From: Ophiura sarsii | Lineage: Eukaryota; Echinodermata; Ophiuroidea; Amphilepidida; Ophiuridae | Assembly: GCA_035610835.1 (NCBI GenBank) | Contig: CM069447.1 | Coordinates: forward strand, 59,155,048-59,219,047 | DNA: 64,000 nucleotides | Direction of reading: 5' to 3' | Part shown: one piece after another, positions 24,118 to 35,639 of the stretch | Position numbering within the stretch: position 1 is the first letter of the stretch | Layout of the letters: the number at the start of each line of letters is the position of its first letter | The notes under the pieces: generated by a model | What the model was told of the DNA's origin: nothing | The model's database searches: none | What the model saw: only the letters and a program-made list of their open reading frames with translations | Translations under genes and position numbers: made by a program

Positions 24118-24845
24118 CGACACTTCGCAGACGACATTGCCTTGCTATCTAACACGCTTCAACAAGCCCAGAACTTGCTCTCTCGTGTGGAAAGTGCTGC
24201 TGCAACAGTCGGTCTCCAGATGAATGCAACCAAATTCATGACCTACAACATCAAAGGCAATGCTACACTGAACACCATTGATGGGGACCACCTAGATCAG
24301 GTCAATGACTTCCAGTACCTTGGTTCATGGGTAGACGAATCTGAAAGAGATTTTAAAATCCGCAAGGCCCTTGCCTGGAAGGCTTGCAACAAGATGCGCA
24401 CCCTCTGGAAATCTAATCTGTTAGCCTCCTTGCAGATCAGCTTCTTCCGTGCTGCTGTAGAAAGCATTCTACTTTATGGCGCAGAAGGGTGGACATTAAC
24501 AAACAGACTTGAGGCAAGACTTGACGGCTGCTATACCAGACTACTAATGATGGTATTAAACCTCAACTGGAAGGATCATCCCACAAGAGAGAAAATCTAT
24601 GCAGGGCTACCAGAAATATCAGAAATTGTTAGGCATCGACGTCTCAATTTTGCTGCCCACTGTGTAAGAAGGCTGAATGAACCAGTGTCTCAACTAGTCT
24701 TCTGGACCCCAACTCAAGGCCAACGCACTCAAGGGAGACCAAGGTTGACATACCCCACGCTGCTTAGTAAAGATGCTGGTATAAAAAACTGGCGAAAATT
24801 CATCATGGCTTCCGACCGAGGTCGACGAAAGTAAAGTAAAGTAAG
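24118..24845 (+). mobile_element. RTE-like LINE, 3' part of the split copy
   Basis: Resumes with FADDIALLSNTLQQAQNLL, then FQYLGSWVDESERDFKIRKA, FFRAAVESILLYGAEGWTLT, CYTRLLMMVLNLNWKDHPT, AAHCVRR and NWRKFIMASDRGRRK, ending at TAA near 24834, with a short (GTAAA)n 3' tail. It aligns along its length with the C-terminal half of the element at 58.7-62.6 kb but is clearly a different subfamily. Confidence 0.85.
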
Positions 24846-25457
24846 AAACGGTAAATCGTTGATTACGCGTGTCATTGTATGAAGTGAAATCGTATCGATT
24901 TACCATTGGCGCTTTACCATTGACCACATCGAGCCACGTGTATTTTATGTTTATACATACTTTGCGTCATGTTTAATAGTTGAAGTGTTATTCATTTCTT
25001 GAGACAAAATGGATTCGTATTATGGTTTTGATATGATTTATATTGAATTTATAATGCCGCAAATATAATATTTATTAAGTAACCATAATAAAACAAATAA
25101 TATAAGTGAAATAATATTAGCCAAATATAACATGCATTTTAAAATTTGAAACGCGATTTATACCTGTTGTTTGTGTCCGAAAATTGAATTTTAATATATT
25201 AATATATCATCAGGTATATCAGTGAGATGGTACAATGTTCATTATGAAAGAAATTAATAACATTAATAGGCCTAAATATTCAAGCTGAAGGTATTCATAT
25301 TCATCTATCCATGATCTATCACTACGATATGTGCATTATGTGACCGTTCTCTAAATATCTTTCGATTTAATTATTCTTTAGTGTGCTTATAGCTGTAGAC
25401 AATCCCGAAAAGCACGCGAAATTTCATTGTATTTGCTCATATATTAACAGAGTTATG

Positions 25458-25660
25458 GTTCGAACACTGACCCTAATTGCCATGCTTATTGGACCATAAC
25501 AGGCACGCTATTTGAGTCACGTGAAAATCAAAACTTGTTTCTGGCAGCCTGAAGTACCCCCTTACTCATATCCCTCCCCCTTCCCCACCGATCAATGTTG
25601 CGAGGCCCTGTGCTGATGGTGGGCAAATTGTGGGATTCAACATTGATCAGGGGGGAAGTA
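25458..25660. repeat. Partial second copy of the 18.9 kb MITE
   Basis: GTTCGAACACTGACCCTAAT to ATTGATCAGGGGGGAAG is nearly identical to about 18951-19155 in the same orientation, with both outer ends missing. Together the copies bracket a 6.3 kb block that unit 2 lacks. Confidence 0.85.
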
Positions 25661-25946
25661 CGATTTAAATTCATTCGAATAATAATACCTTCAGTGCGTA
25701 TAATCATCGCGTGCCCTAAATTCGCCGGCGTATGCGTTGTACGTATAACGCATAGTTGCCATGTACGTGTCAGCTAAAGAACGCGATTAATTCGAAGCAG
25801 GGAGTTGGTAAACAGCTGCACGCTGGATTCGCCGATTTAAAAAAGATGGAAATGCGTTGTTGTTTGATTAAAATAAATCTAAAAAACTGCGTTATTTTAT
25901 GAAATTATGAAAAAAAGATCAAAATAACCAATAAACTAAATAAGAA

Positions 25947-26135
25947 AGAGAATAAAATATAGTTTTTAGCTGTTTTGCTCTATACGATGGTCTTATAATG
26001 TATAGGCTGTACCATATTTGTGTCGTCGTGTATGCGGCGACTATACACGACTCCAAATAAATAATTATGTTACAGCCTATACGTTATAAGACCATCGTAT
26101 ATAGCAAAACAGCTAATAATTATATTTTATTCTCT
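25947..26135. repeat. Long hairpin (inverted repeat), arms about 65 bp
   Basis: AGAGAATAAAATATAG..AGCTGTTTTGCT at the left mirrors AGCAAAACAGCT..ATATTTTATTCTCT at the right. GATGGTCTTATAATGTATAG mirrors CTATACGTTATAAGACCATC further in. The loop has a smaller palindrome (GTCGTGTAT/ATACACGAC). Unit 2 has only the right arm (about 57430-57480). Confidence 0.85.
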
Positions 26136-27710
26136 AAATAGAGAATGAAGGATTGACAGTGGACGGATAGCGACACGTCATGACGGATATGTGTTAGCAC
26201 AATAGACATTAACCGATGGTTACGTTTTAAAATTCCGAGTAACTCATTATTATTATCTATTACGAGGTAGGTGCTGTAACCCAGTCACTCACTTACTCTC
26301 TCAATAAAGTGATGTAAACTTGCCTAGAAAATGGTGGTCACATCGCAGTAAACAGCTTGACAAAACGTATAATTTAGACATGTGTCGTGACTCGTGAGAT
26401 GTTGTAGACAAAGGTGAGGTCTCATCATCGGACTAGCTGCCGCAAGGAATTCTGGTACCTTCGCTGCCTTCAACTTGTTAGATGTTTAAAGTTGTACGCT
26501 TATATTTAGGGTGGAAAATTAATGGGTACACGTTACTAAGGCGACGCACACCTGTCAATTTTGAACGCCCTTATCTGAAACGGGCTCCAGCCTCCAGTTC
26601 CGGAGGTAACTGGTGGAAACTGTCATTGAATTCGTCAAATATCATCGATTACCTTATGGAAGAAACTTGGGTTATAGTTATGTATCTGCTTTGAAATTCA
26701 AGCACACTGACAAGCCACATCTTCTTTCTTCGTTTTCATTCAAAAATTCACTCGATGGAGCTCAAATACTATAAATGCTACTTCCAATAATGCTTTATAA
26801 CACAACATCTAGTTGTTCAAAGCAGAAATGATATCACCATCGATATTTTTTAAACATCCTAAATGCCCCTTTTCATGACATGTTTCTGAAATAGGTGTCC
26901 GCCTTCTAGTTTACTAGTTTATAGAGATGATTAGTTCCTCACTTTATTGAGAAAACCCACCGATGAATCGTAAAGCACAAAGCATTGCAGTCCTTTTCAA
27001 CTAAGATACTATGAAATCGTGGGAGACTTTTTCAAATGTTTGAAAATCTACGCTACCACATATCACTACATATATACCATAGTAAACGACAAAACATTCA
27101 ACTCTAGATGGCGGCGTTTTACTTTAAACTACCATTGCATGAATATCAATTGTATCGCCCTCTCGTGTTAAGTAACATATCATCTTAAAATCTGAGCTCT
27201 AGAGAGCGTCATTGTACTTAATATTCAAAATAGTAGGCTATGTAGGGGAGGGGGTGGGGGTACCGCGGCATTTTGTCCCGAAGCAATGGTTATGACGTCA
27301 TATTTGGGCACAGACGTGCGCCAGTCTGAATTTGAGTCAAATATAGGTGATGATTTCTGGTACTGGACATGTCTCTGACCAGTGTTACATCACGAACACT
27401 TACTTCGGCAATTGAATGACGTCAGTTGCAGCCTTAAGGAGGTTCCTGTTATTGATTGGTTACTTGAACTTAACTTTAACAAAGTGGTGTTGATAGACCT
27501 TAAAATATTTGCTTGTTTGGTATCGGGGTAAGGTTCTCTATATCGTTTTCTCTTTTAACGCTTGAACCTGTGGAGTAAGGTAGCCATAGTGGGTTTGGGA
27601 TAAGTAACAAATATTGTGTTTTTTGTTTCAACAGAAGGTGATATAAATGAATTCGTTTAACCACCATTAAAGAGTAAAATGTGCCATTATTATAAACAGT
27701 CCCACAATGT

Positions 27711-28062
27711 TACCATTACCTGACATACATTACAGATATTATATGAAACACATTTGTTACAAATGAGTTATCTGGATCTCAACAAAAGGCGGGGTTATGG
27801 TTTATTGTACTTGTTGCAACATTGGAACGTATCAAGCTACCTTTAAAATCCAATTAAAGCAAATGTAAAAGAATATTATATAAAATGTGTCGCATTTATG
27901 TATGAACCGTTTTAGCACCAAAGAACTTCAATGTCTTCATATCCATTAGTTGAATCAATATGCTAACTAACACTGTCACGTTTTTAACATTATTAGACGC
28001 GCATTATTGCATATTTCGATTCCGTCTACAATTCCAATCTTATAACATAATGAAAGCGTGCG
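27711..28062 (+). repeat. Direct repeat, copy 1 (pair with 31555-31938)
   Basis: Shared words in the same order include TACCATTACC, AAACACATTTGT, AACGTATC-AG-TACCTTTA, TTAGCACCAAA, CTTCATATCCATTAGTTGAA and GATTCCGTCTACAATT. About 350 bp, diverged by small indels. Confidence 0.8.
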
Positions 28063-28084
28063 TGAAAGCGCGCTACTACAATCA

Positions 28085-29675
28085 TAGACAAAAAGTGTTC
28101 GAACACTGACCCTTGTTTGCACCTTTTTGGTTGGCGGGCCAACCCGCCAACCTTATAGCATAGGATTGCATAGGATTGCACATTTAGGTCTTTCTACATA
28201 TACATGGAGGCTGCCATTTTGTTTTTAGTATATGGAAAATTGTCTAAATTATTTTGTAGTAAATTACATGTACCTATGCAGTTTATTTTAACAGTCCTGC
28301 AATCTGTGATGGAGTCAAAGCTATATTTGTTTAGCCTTGATGATTCAATCAGAGAGATGTTATTAGACTCCCAACAGAGAGACATAATAGCTTATCTTGT
28401 TTGACTAAAGAGAAATCTCCCAACTGTCCTGGGGTTGTGTAATGAGTTGTGGATGTCATATATACCTAGATTGTTCTTCAGATGGTACCCCCCCCCCCCT
28501 CCATGCACACACATCAACTTTATTGGTTCCCTGTACTATTTTTAGACTGTTGTGTTTTGATTTGGGGTGTGTTTTTTTTGTTTGAAAGATACATACACCA
28601 TATCCCTGGTATGTTGGTATGCAACAGAATGAACAGATGCTTCAGAAAATGGTTACAAAACATGATTCTTTCTCTTGGATCGCCTCCATTCCATTTCAAT
28701 AGAATTTTTTATATACTAAACAAACAAATTCTACTTCAACCATTTTACTAACGAATATTGGCCATATTAAATTGAATATAATACTAATCAAATTAATTGA
28801 ATATAATATGACATATTTCAAACTTAAATTGAATGTAAAATTTATTCATTTCTTTATTTCTATATTTACTTATTTACTTTTTATATTATTAATTATCTAC
28901 ATAATTATTAATTTATTTATTTAATCATTTTTTATTTATTAATGTTTCTCATGTTTATTTGTTTTAATTTCTTTATTTTATAAGTAATTTTTAATTTTTT
29001 AATTTTTAATATGCTTGTATTTATGTATTGATTCATTAGTTTATTGATTCATTTATTTTCGATTTAAAATTTAATTTTCGATTTATATTATTATTTATTA
29101 ACAAAATTATTCAACTATTTATTTAAAAGTATTTTTAAAAAAATGTACTCATTTATTTATTTCTACATTTATTTATGTATTGATCAAATGAATTGAATAC
29201 ATATGACATATATTTAAAACTTAAATTGAATGTTAAAACCGTGTATATCACTAAACTATGGCTGTAATTTATATTGCTTTCTAGTAATGCCATGCAAGAA
29301 TCTTGCACAATTATCATCTATGCGCTTGCTTCTTCTGCCACATAATTTTAGCAACTAAAAGCCGTATTTACAAATGTTGCTATTTTTGCTCTTTCTATTT
29401 GCCTTATATCGCAATTTCCTTTTGACCGCCAACTTTCCATTTTAATGGAATTTTTATAATTACCATATAGAAGCGTTATTAGAGTCATGTGAAAATACCA
29501 ATCTGCTAGCCTGAAAGTTCCCCTTCAATATACCCCTCCCCTCCCCCATCAATCAATGTTGCTGGGCCACGGGCTGATGTTTGGCAAGTTGGGCGACTCA
29601 TCATTGATCAGGGGAAAAGGGGGATGACTTTACATTAGGCCTACTAAGTGTTCGAACACTTTTTTCTAACATTGA
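28085..29675. mobile_element. Longer relative of the AAAGTGTTCGAACACT MITE
   Basis: Left end ATAGACAAAAAGTGTTCGAA followed by CACTGACCC; right end AAGTGTTCGAACACTTTTTT followed by CTAACATTG. The last 220 bp match the right half of the 18.9 kb MITE at lower identity. The 1.3 kb interior is AT-rich without a transposase-like frame. It may be one long element or two half-elements. Confidence 0.5.
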
Positions 29676-30263
29676 CTAGGTTAATAAACCACGAATAAGT
29701 TACGTTACATTTTTCACCTGCCCGGACCCAAGAGTAAGTTGAAGAATAAGTGGATGCTGTAACGAAATGAAAATTGTTTTTTGTAAGATGGAAGATGATA
29801 TGGATATGTCGATCAAGGGGATCAATCAAACAATCAAGCAATCAAGCAATAAGCAATCATTCAATCGAGCAATCACATGGTTTTTGCGGTTCAAGCATTT
29901 TTCCAGTATTCTTATTTCTCATTGGATTGATATTAATTGTTACAAGATTCAGTATGATTGGTAATATACATGAGAGAAAGGTTCATTGAATGTAATCCAA
30001 TGTACTCTTACTTTGATTGTGGACGTTGCTGTAAACACTGATGCCTTTATCAACACATATGACAGGTAGCGAGTGATAATCGATCGAAAACATGTCAAAG
30101 GTGATACTGCCACTCGTCACCATCACTGGAGGTAGCCCACTGTTGTCTTATTTAAAAACGCCTCATTTATACATATCTTGTATCTATCCTGCTCCGTGCC
30201 TATGACATTGGCCTCTCCCAACTCAATGATATGATTCATCTCAGCTATGCATTAGGCTACAAG

Positions 30264-30547
30264 GCCCGCTTAGCAGCGCTATAAATTCATGTAAATTGGT
30301 GCCCTAAAAACCGGCACCAAATTTAAATATTCGCCTTCCATCAAAGCTGGTTGTTATATGACATAATTCTCGTGTGCAAACAACCGGCTGCAAAATAATG
30401 GAAACTCACCCATGTAGTGAGCAAGTAGTACTGCTCGTACACGCCCCGAATTTAAATATGATTGCCTGGTTGTACACGCGCAATCCTCGCGTAGTAATTG
30501 ATAACAATAGGTTTACCAGACCGAATTAATAGCGCTCCTAAGCGGGC
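30264..30547. mobile_element. MITE with 25-bp TIR (GCCCGCTTAG..)
   Basis: GCCCGCTTAGCAGCGCTATA at the left is mirrored by TAATAGCGCTCCTAAGCGGGC at the right, with a few mismatches. 284 bp, no coding. I cannot define the target duplication. Confidence 0.65.
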
Positions 30548-31554
30548 AATTTATGTCATGGTGATGGGCCATTTGGGATATTAATTCTTTTAGGATATCA
30601 CCAGTATTAATGGGATTTACATTGAACTGCATTGATAATGGTCCTCGATACTTCTACATATCCAGTATTGTCATATTGTATGGGTTGATTCCAATAACTG
30701 TATTCTTCGTTCAATTTATGTCAACAAAAGAAGTTCGAAGTGAATATATTTAACACAATTATCAGCAGAAACTTGCTGCGACGACGACCTCACACGGCAT
30801 TCTTTCTTCTCAAGATGCGTTTCTATAACAAAATATTGTTTGATACTTATACATTGGTGGCGCTATTTAAGAATTGTAATGGGATTTTGAGTTCTCGTAG
30901 TTGATCAAACATATTTTTAAATTAAGATAAGTAAACACAATCAAATAAACGTCGTTTGAAATTTTATATAAAGATTATAGCCAAATGCAGAGTAATCAAT
31001 GAAGTCAACGACGTGGAATACAGTACATGAACCCTTTTTATGTACACCCTGTATAAGGTTAACCTCTAAAGAGTTAAAAGTACCACTAACATAAACAATT
31101 GTCAACGCTGCTAACGACAACAACAATTAGTTACTTTAGTTAGTCAAGGTGAGATTTCCTCATGATTTTTTGTTAATATCAGTAAATGAGGCACAATGCG
31201 GCAGTAGCTAATTTGGACATGATATGTCAAATTCATTTAAACACATTTAATATTCATTTACTCCATTAAATTACATCATTTATTTGTTAACATTTCAAAT
31301 GCCTAGACTTTGATGTTTTAAGACCAAGTGATTTTCAATCATCTTTAACTTTGGTTAGGAATGTGATATAACATTGATTTTGGTACCAACATTTCCATTA
31401 ACATGCATCAAGATAATTGAATAACTCAATATGCATCTCTCATTGTGCCTCATTTACTCGTGTTGGGGTCACATATTAAATGCTGGCTTTGGACATGTAG
31501 TATACTACGTTGATACTTCCTATCTGTGTTATAAAACTGTCGCATATTTAGTAG

Positions 31555-31938
31555 TACCATTACCCAGCATACATTAATGAACTTTTAATAAACACATTTG
31601 TACCGAATGCATTAGTTGGATAGGCGAGGTGGAAAATGGTTACTGGTACTGGTTCCATGTACTTACTGCAGTTGAACCAACACGCTGAAGCGTTGAAACG
31701 TATCCAGTTACCTTTACAATCCAATTACATTAAATGTAATATAATATATTAAATGTGTCGCATGTATGTATGAATCGTTTTAGCACCAAATTTTACTGAG
31801 TGAAATTTCAATTTCTTCATATCCATTAGTTGAATCAATATTTCATATTGCATTTTTGGGGATTGCGGTTTTTTATATTATGAGATGCATATGTCGATTC
31901 CGTCTACAATTTCAAATGTATTATAACGAAAGCGTGCA
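31555..31938 (+). repeat. Direct repeat, copy 2 (pair with 27711-28062)
   Basis: See copy 1. The two are 3.8 kb apart and in the same orientation, so they may mark an older, smaller duplication within the spacer. Confidence 0.8.
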
Positions 31939-32098
31939 TTACATACCAGCTGGGAACTCATACATGTTATGTGGTACGTATATGCCAACATTAATGTGTT
32001 TTCAATCGCATGAAGTAAAGGTTAGTGTACGGCCGAGCGCTCCTTACATGCCTTATGGGCGTTACTTGTAAACCTGTTCGAGTGTGTAATACAATGTA

Positions 32099-33213
32099 CA
32101 AGGTGCATCAACAAATTAGGACTCTGCTTCATGACGGTGTATACTTGTTACAATCATTATACCATGACCAATTTAGTCTCAATGTAAAGCCCATTTAATT
32201 ATTATAAAATCCTGAAAATATGAGATCAATCCGATAAGGAAAAAGAAAACTAGCATACTGCATTTACTGGTTTGAACAATGGGATTTACATGTACAGAGC
32301 CAGTAAATAACATGGTTCACGTTTCAATAAGTTACAATAATTATAAACATAGTATATAAATACTCTTCAGTCAATAGCAAATGTTAGTTTGGTAATCCAT
32401 TTAACCCTGGCACAAATCAGTGCTGGCTAATTAATCAACAAATCAGATGCATGCATATTCTGTGCACATTAAAAACATCAAATTAAACAGTTCAGAACCC
32501 ACTGTGGATGGGTCATTGAGTTACAAATTAAGAAAGTTAAGATCAATTTATAATTGCACGTGTCAAACAACAATATTTCATATTAATAGTTTGAGTGCAC
32601 ATCAATGTTGTTGCATACATAATTCATGTTTTTTGACAACCTTAATAAAAAGAGAAATCTTTTGTTTGAAAACAAAACAGCCGCCACATTGATTAATGTG
32701 TCAGATTAAATATGTCGTTGCTAAATATTGCCCCGTGTTCTTTCTGAGGAGAAAGTTCCAGTAGGAAAGCTTATTTCAGACAATCATTGCCGTCATTCGA
32801 CATGTCCACCATAACGTGCAATGCAGATATTTGCTCTATCTGGCATTTGTGCCACTGCTCTGCGAACCTTTCCTCGGTTGCAACGTTGTGCTATCACCTC
32901 TGCCCTTATGCAATTTGCTACATCTTGAAGAGTGGCAGGAGAGGTCTAATAGATTAACTATTTGTATAATTATTGTAACGTGTAAACCATGTTATTTACC
33001 GGTCTGTGCATGTAGATCAAATTGTACAAACCAGTAAATGACATGGTTTACGAAAAAGTGTGCTAGTTATCTTATTTTTCATCGGATTGGTCTCACATTT
33101 TTATGATATCTTAATACTTAATTGGGCTTTACATTGAGACAGTGATCATGGTTCAATGATTATAACAAGAATTACACCGTAATGAAACGGTCCTAACTGT
33201 TTGATACACCCTG
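32099..33213. mobile_element. TA-flanked TIR element with ~300 bp arms
   Basis: Left CAAGGTGCATCAACAAATTA and right GTTTGATACACCCTG are inverted next to TA. The similarity continues inward for roughly 300 bp (AATGTAAAGCCCA..TTAA, AGATCAATCCGAT, CATTTACTGGTTTG, TAAATAACATGGTT). 1115 bp in total. Its terminal CAGGGTGTATCA relates it to the elements at 9375-9877, 49254-50749 and 49695-50709. Confidence 0.75.
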
Positions 33214-33355
33214 TATAGTTGATAAAGAAATTACAGATTTTCTTTGATAGTAACATTGTGGAAAAATGCTATCCGTGTGATTAACCTAATAGTGTTATTT
33301 TGTCTTGTTCTGTGTGGTTTATTGTGTGTGTGGGGTGTGGGGTGTGTGCTGGGTG

Positions 33356-33470
33356 TTTGTTTGTTTGATTGGTTGGTTTGGTTAATGGTATTTGTGTGGT
33401 TTTATTTGATGTTTGTTTGTTTGATTGGTTGGTTTGGTTGATGTTGTTTGTGTGGTTTTATTTGATGGTT
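33356..33470. repeat. 56-bp GT-rich tandem repeat, two copies
   Basis: TTGATTGGTTGGTTTGGTT recurs at 33365 and 33421, followed by a similar TTGTGTGGTTTTATTTGAT. The surrounding 33300-33560 is G/T-rich; open frames across it are low-complexity artefacts. Confidence 0.85.
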
Positions 33471-34848
33471 GTTGTATTCCTTGGTTTGTTTTGTTTTGTT
33501 TTTGTGTATATTGCAAGTTGTGGTTTGTTTTGTTTTGGTTTTGTGTATATATATTTGTTTTTAATTTGAAATATGCTAATATTTTTTTTTTTTTAAAGAA
33601 TACTCACTGACGTATAATCTAACGTTTCCAGATGATGACGATTCCATTTTTTTCCCCGATCAATACGAATACACGTATCACCTAGGACCTGTCTAGGACC
33701 TATAGGTCCAACAACATTTGAATGAAGAGTGCAAATCACACACACTGGATTTGGCACGGATATTCTCTAAAACGTGTCTCGGTATTAACGTTGAGGAAAA
33801 TAGAAGTGATGATTTCAATGAGTGAACATCACTGTGACATAAAGTGTCACATTGTGGGTTTTTTTTAGAGATGGAAGTCTCATTTAATTCACGCATACCA
33901 TGTCACATTTTGAACAAATGATCCATTGGCAATCAAGTAGTTTAGTTATTCCGAAATAAGCAACATGGTTGTTATTCCGAAAATAAAATAAGGGTCGTAA
34001 TTCCGAAATTAACATTAGGTATTGGTATTGTATGTTGGTATTCCGAAGGTTTACCATTACGAATATAATAGCACATACACAGCCAATCCAGAATTCCTCA
34101 AATTTCACTTATTGTACAGCTTCAGAATGCTGTAAATTTGACATAGTAAATAACCTGATTAATTACAGCACTGTAATTATTACCCAACTTGGTGTGTGTG
34201 TGTTTAATAGTAGATGATTGTCTAAGTCGGGGTGAGTGAGAGGTGTCCTACTGTGAAAGTGGTGTGTATCTGGTGTGTAGGGTAGAGCTCTGCCATATAA
34301 ATCATCACTAAAATAGTCACTGTCGATGAGTGCTATTAATTCCTTATAGCACTCGGCAGCTAGGATCTTTATTCCAAATGCACGTCATTACGGGGCAAAA
34401 GGGGTCATTCAGATCCAGTATGTAAACCATAACATATGAAACGGGCAATCACGAGTCAAATGTATTAGGTCTTGATAGATAAAAATCTAAATAAAATTAT
34501 TGAAAATATTGAGGAAATATAGGATTGCGGTTGCATATCATTCCACTTTAACTGATTCATAAATACCCACAATTCCACACCATGTTCGTAGTCTAAAATC
34601 ACTCGGCTAAAACTAATTGCCTATACTTTTATACGGACATCATTATTAATTTCTTAATAGCATACCGCAAGAAAAACAACACACGAGTTCGGAACCTGCG
34701 ACATTGTGCCGTATTCTACACTGAGGATAAGTTATTTATGTCGTGAATTTCATCAGATGAAGGTGAACAAATCTCAACGATTTTGTTCAGGTTTTTGTGA
34801 TCCTATGATATTTATCAGCACTGTCAGTTGAACCAGGTGATATTCATC

Positions 34849-34891
34849 ATGCTGACTATGCCGTATGACATCTTACTTGTCATGTTTGCAC
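34849..34891 (+). CDS. First exon of gene B: start codon and signal peptide
   Basis: ATG at 34849 is the first Met after an in-frame stop at 34798-34800. It codes 14 residues (MLTMPYDILLVMFA) plus one base and meets a strong donor (GTAAGT at 34892). Spliced to 35169, the hydrophobic run continues as LYCSVVG, giving a typical signal peptide with a likely cut after SVVG. The fit of the hydrophobic core across the junction is the best evidence for the exon. No promoter element is evident upstream. Confidence 0.5.
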
Positions 34892-35168
34892 GTAAGTGTA
34901 CCTATAACATATAACGGTCTATTACTTAGCTTTGAACAAATAAATAAGATTGCCAACTCCGAGGTGTATTTGCAATTTGGGACGAATGTATTGGCTTTAA
35001 GGATAGTGATAGATATAATGAAAATAGTTTGTGTATTTATTGGGGTGTATATTTATTTGTTGTTGGGGTGTTTATGTTTTAATTTGCTTTATAACTATCA
35101 ATTTAATGATATATAGAAATAGTATTTAATACGACAACACTTTGTTTCTTCCATACCAATCATAATAG

Positions 35169-35441
35169 TTTATTGCTCGGTGGTTGGCCATGTGTGTATA
35201 CTTAAGGAGAGACTCGATACTACAACAGACTGGCTACGATGGTCACTACCGTCTAAGGAACGTTGTCACTGTCAGATTGTAGTGACTATTGAGAATGGCA
35301 AAGGACCAAAAAGCTGTAATCCAAATATGGAAGAAGCTACGCAAGATATATGGTTTACCGACTATTCGGATGACCTATCAAACAGATTGAACTGGAATAA
35401 AGAAAAACTTGATAAATTACTCGACAGAGATATTTTATGCG
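35169..35441 (+). CDS. Second exon of gene B: unrecognised cysteine-bearing module
   Basis: 273 bp, phase 1 at both ends. Acceptor ATAATAG follows CTTTGTTTCTTCC; donor is GGTAAGTT. After the signal peptide it codes HVCILKERLD, then LPSKERCHCQIVVTIENGK, SCNPNMEEATQDIWFTDY and an acidic/basic helix-like tail ending RDILC. Cysteines after the predicted cut: five, including a C-H-C pair. I do not recognise the family. The C-x-C, beta-like strand, N-G turn, C-N-P order faintly recalls small secreted cytokine folds, which is not enough to assign one. The ORF is far longer and less A/T-biased than chance frames nearby. Confidence 0.55.
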
Positions 35442-35639
35442 GTAAGTTCATCCTAAAGACGTATCTGGAAAGTAATTTTAAGTTTACATCGTTTTATTTT
35501 TCATTTTAAAACTAAAAAAGCTCAATCCTAGTCCAAAATATGAGGTTCAACAGATTTGCAGCAACCAGCAAAATGTGTATAGCTAACCATGATCGCAGGT
35601 TCATCATCGGTATAATAGTCAATCAGTCAATATTGAAAA

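Larger units (their letters stand above)
27246..34848. other. Spacer between duplication units, no supported gene
   Basis: AT-rich. It contains the TIR elements and repeats listed separately. 28790-29230 is almost pure A/T low-complexity sequence. A perfect 10-bp-arm hairpin (GGTTGGCGGG, loop CCAA) sits at 28129-28152. The word ATTCCGAA recurs several times in 33945-34050. No HYR or other domain is seen on either strand before 34849. Confidence 0.55.

Noticed and set aside
33244..33610. Overlapping hydrophobic open frames that look like membrane proteins
   Set aside because: Produced by G/T-rich tandem repeats; no start context or conserved feature.
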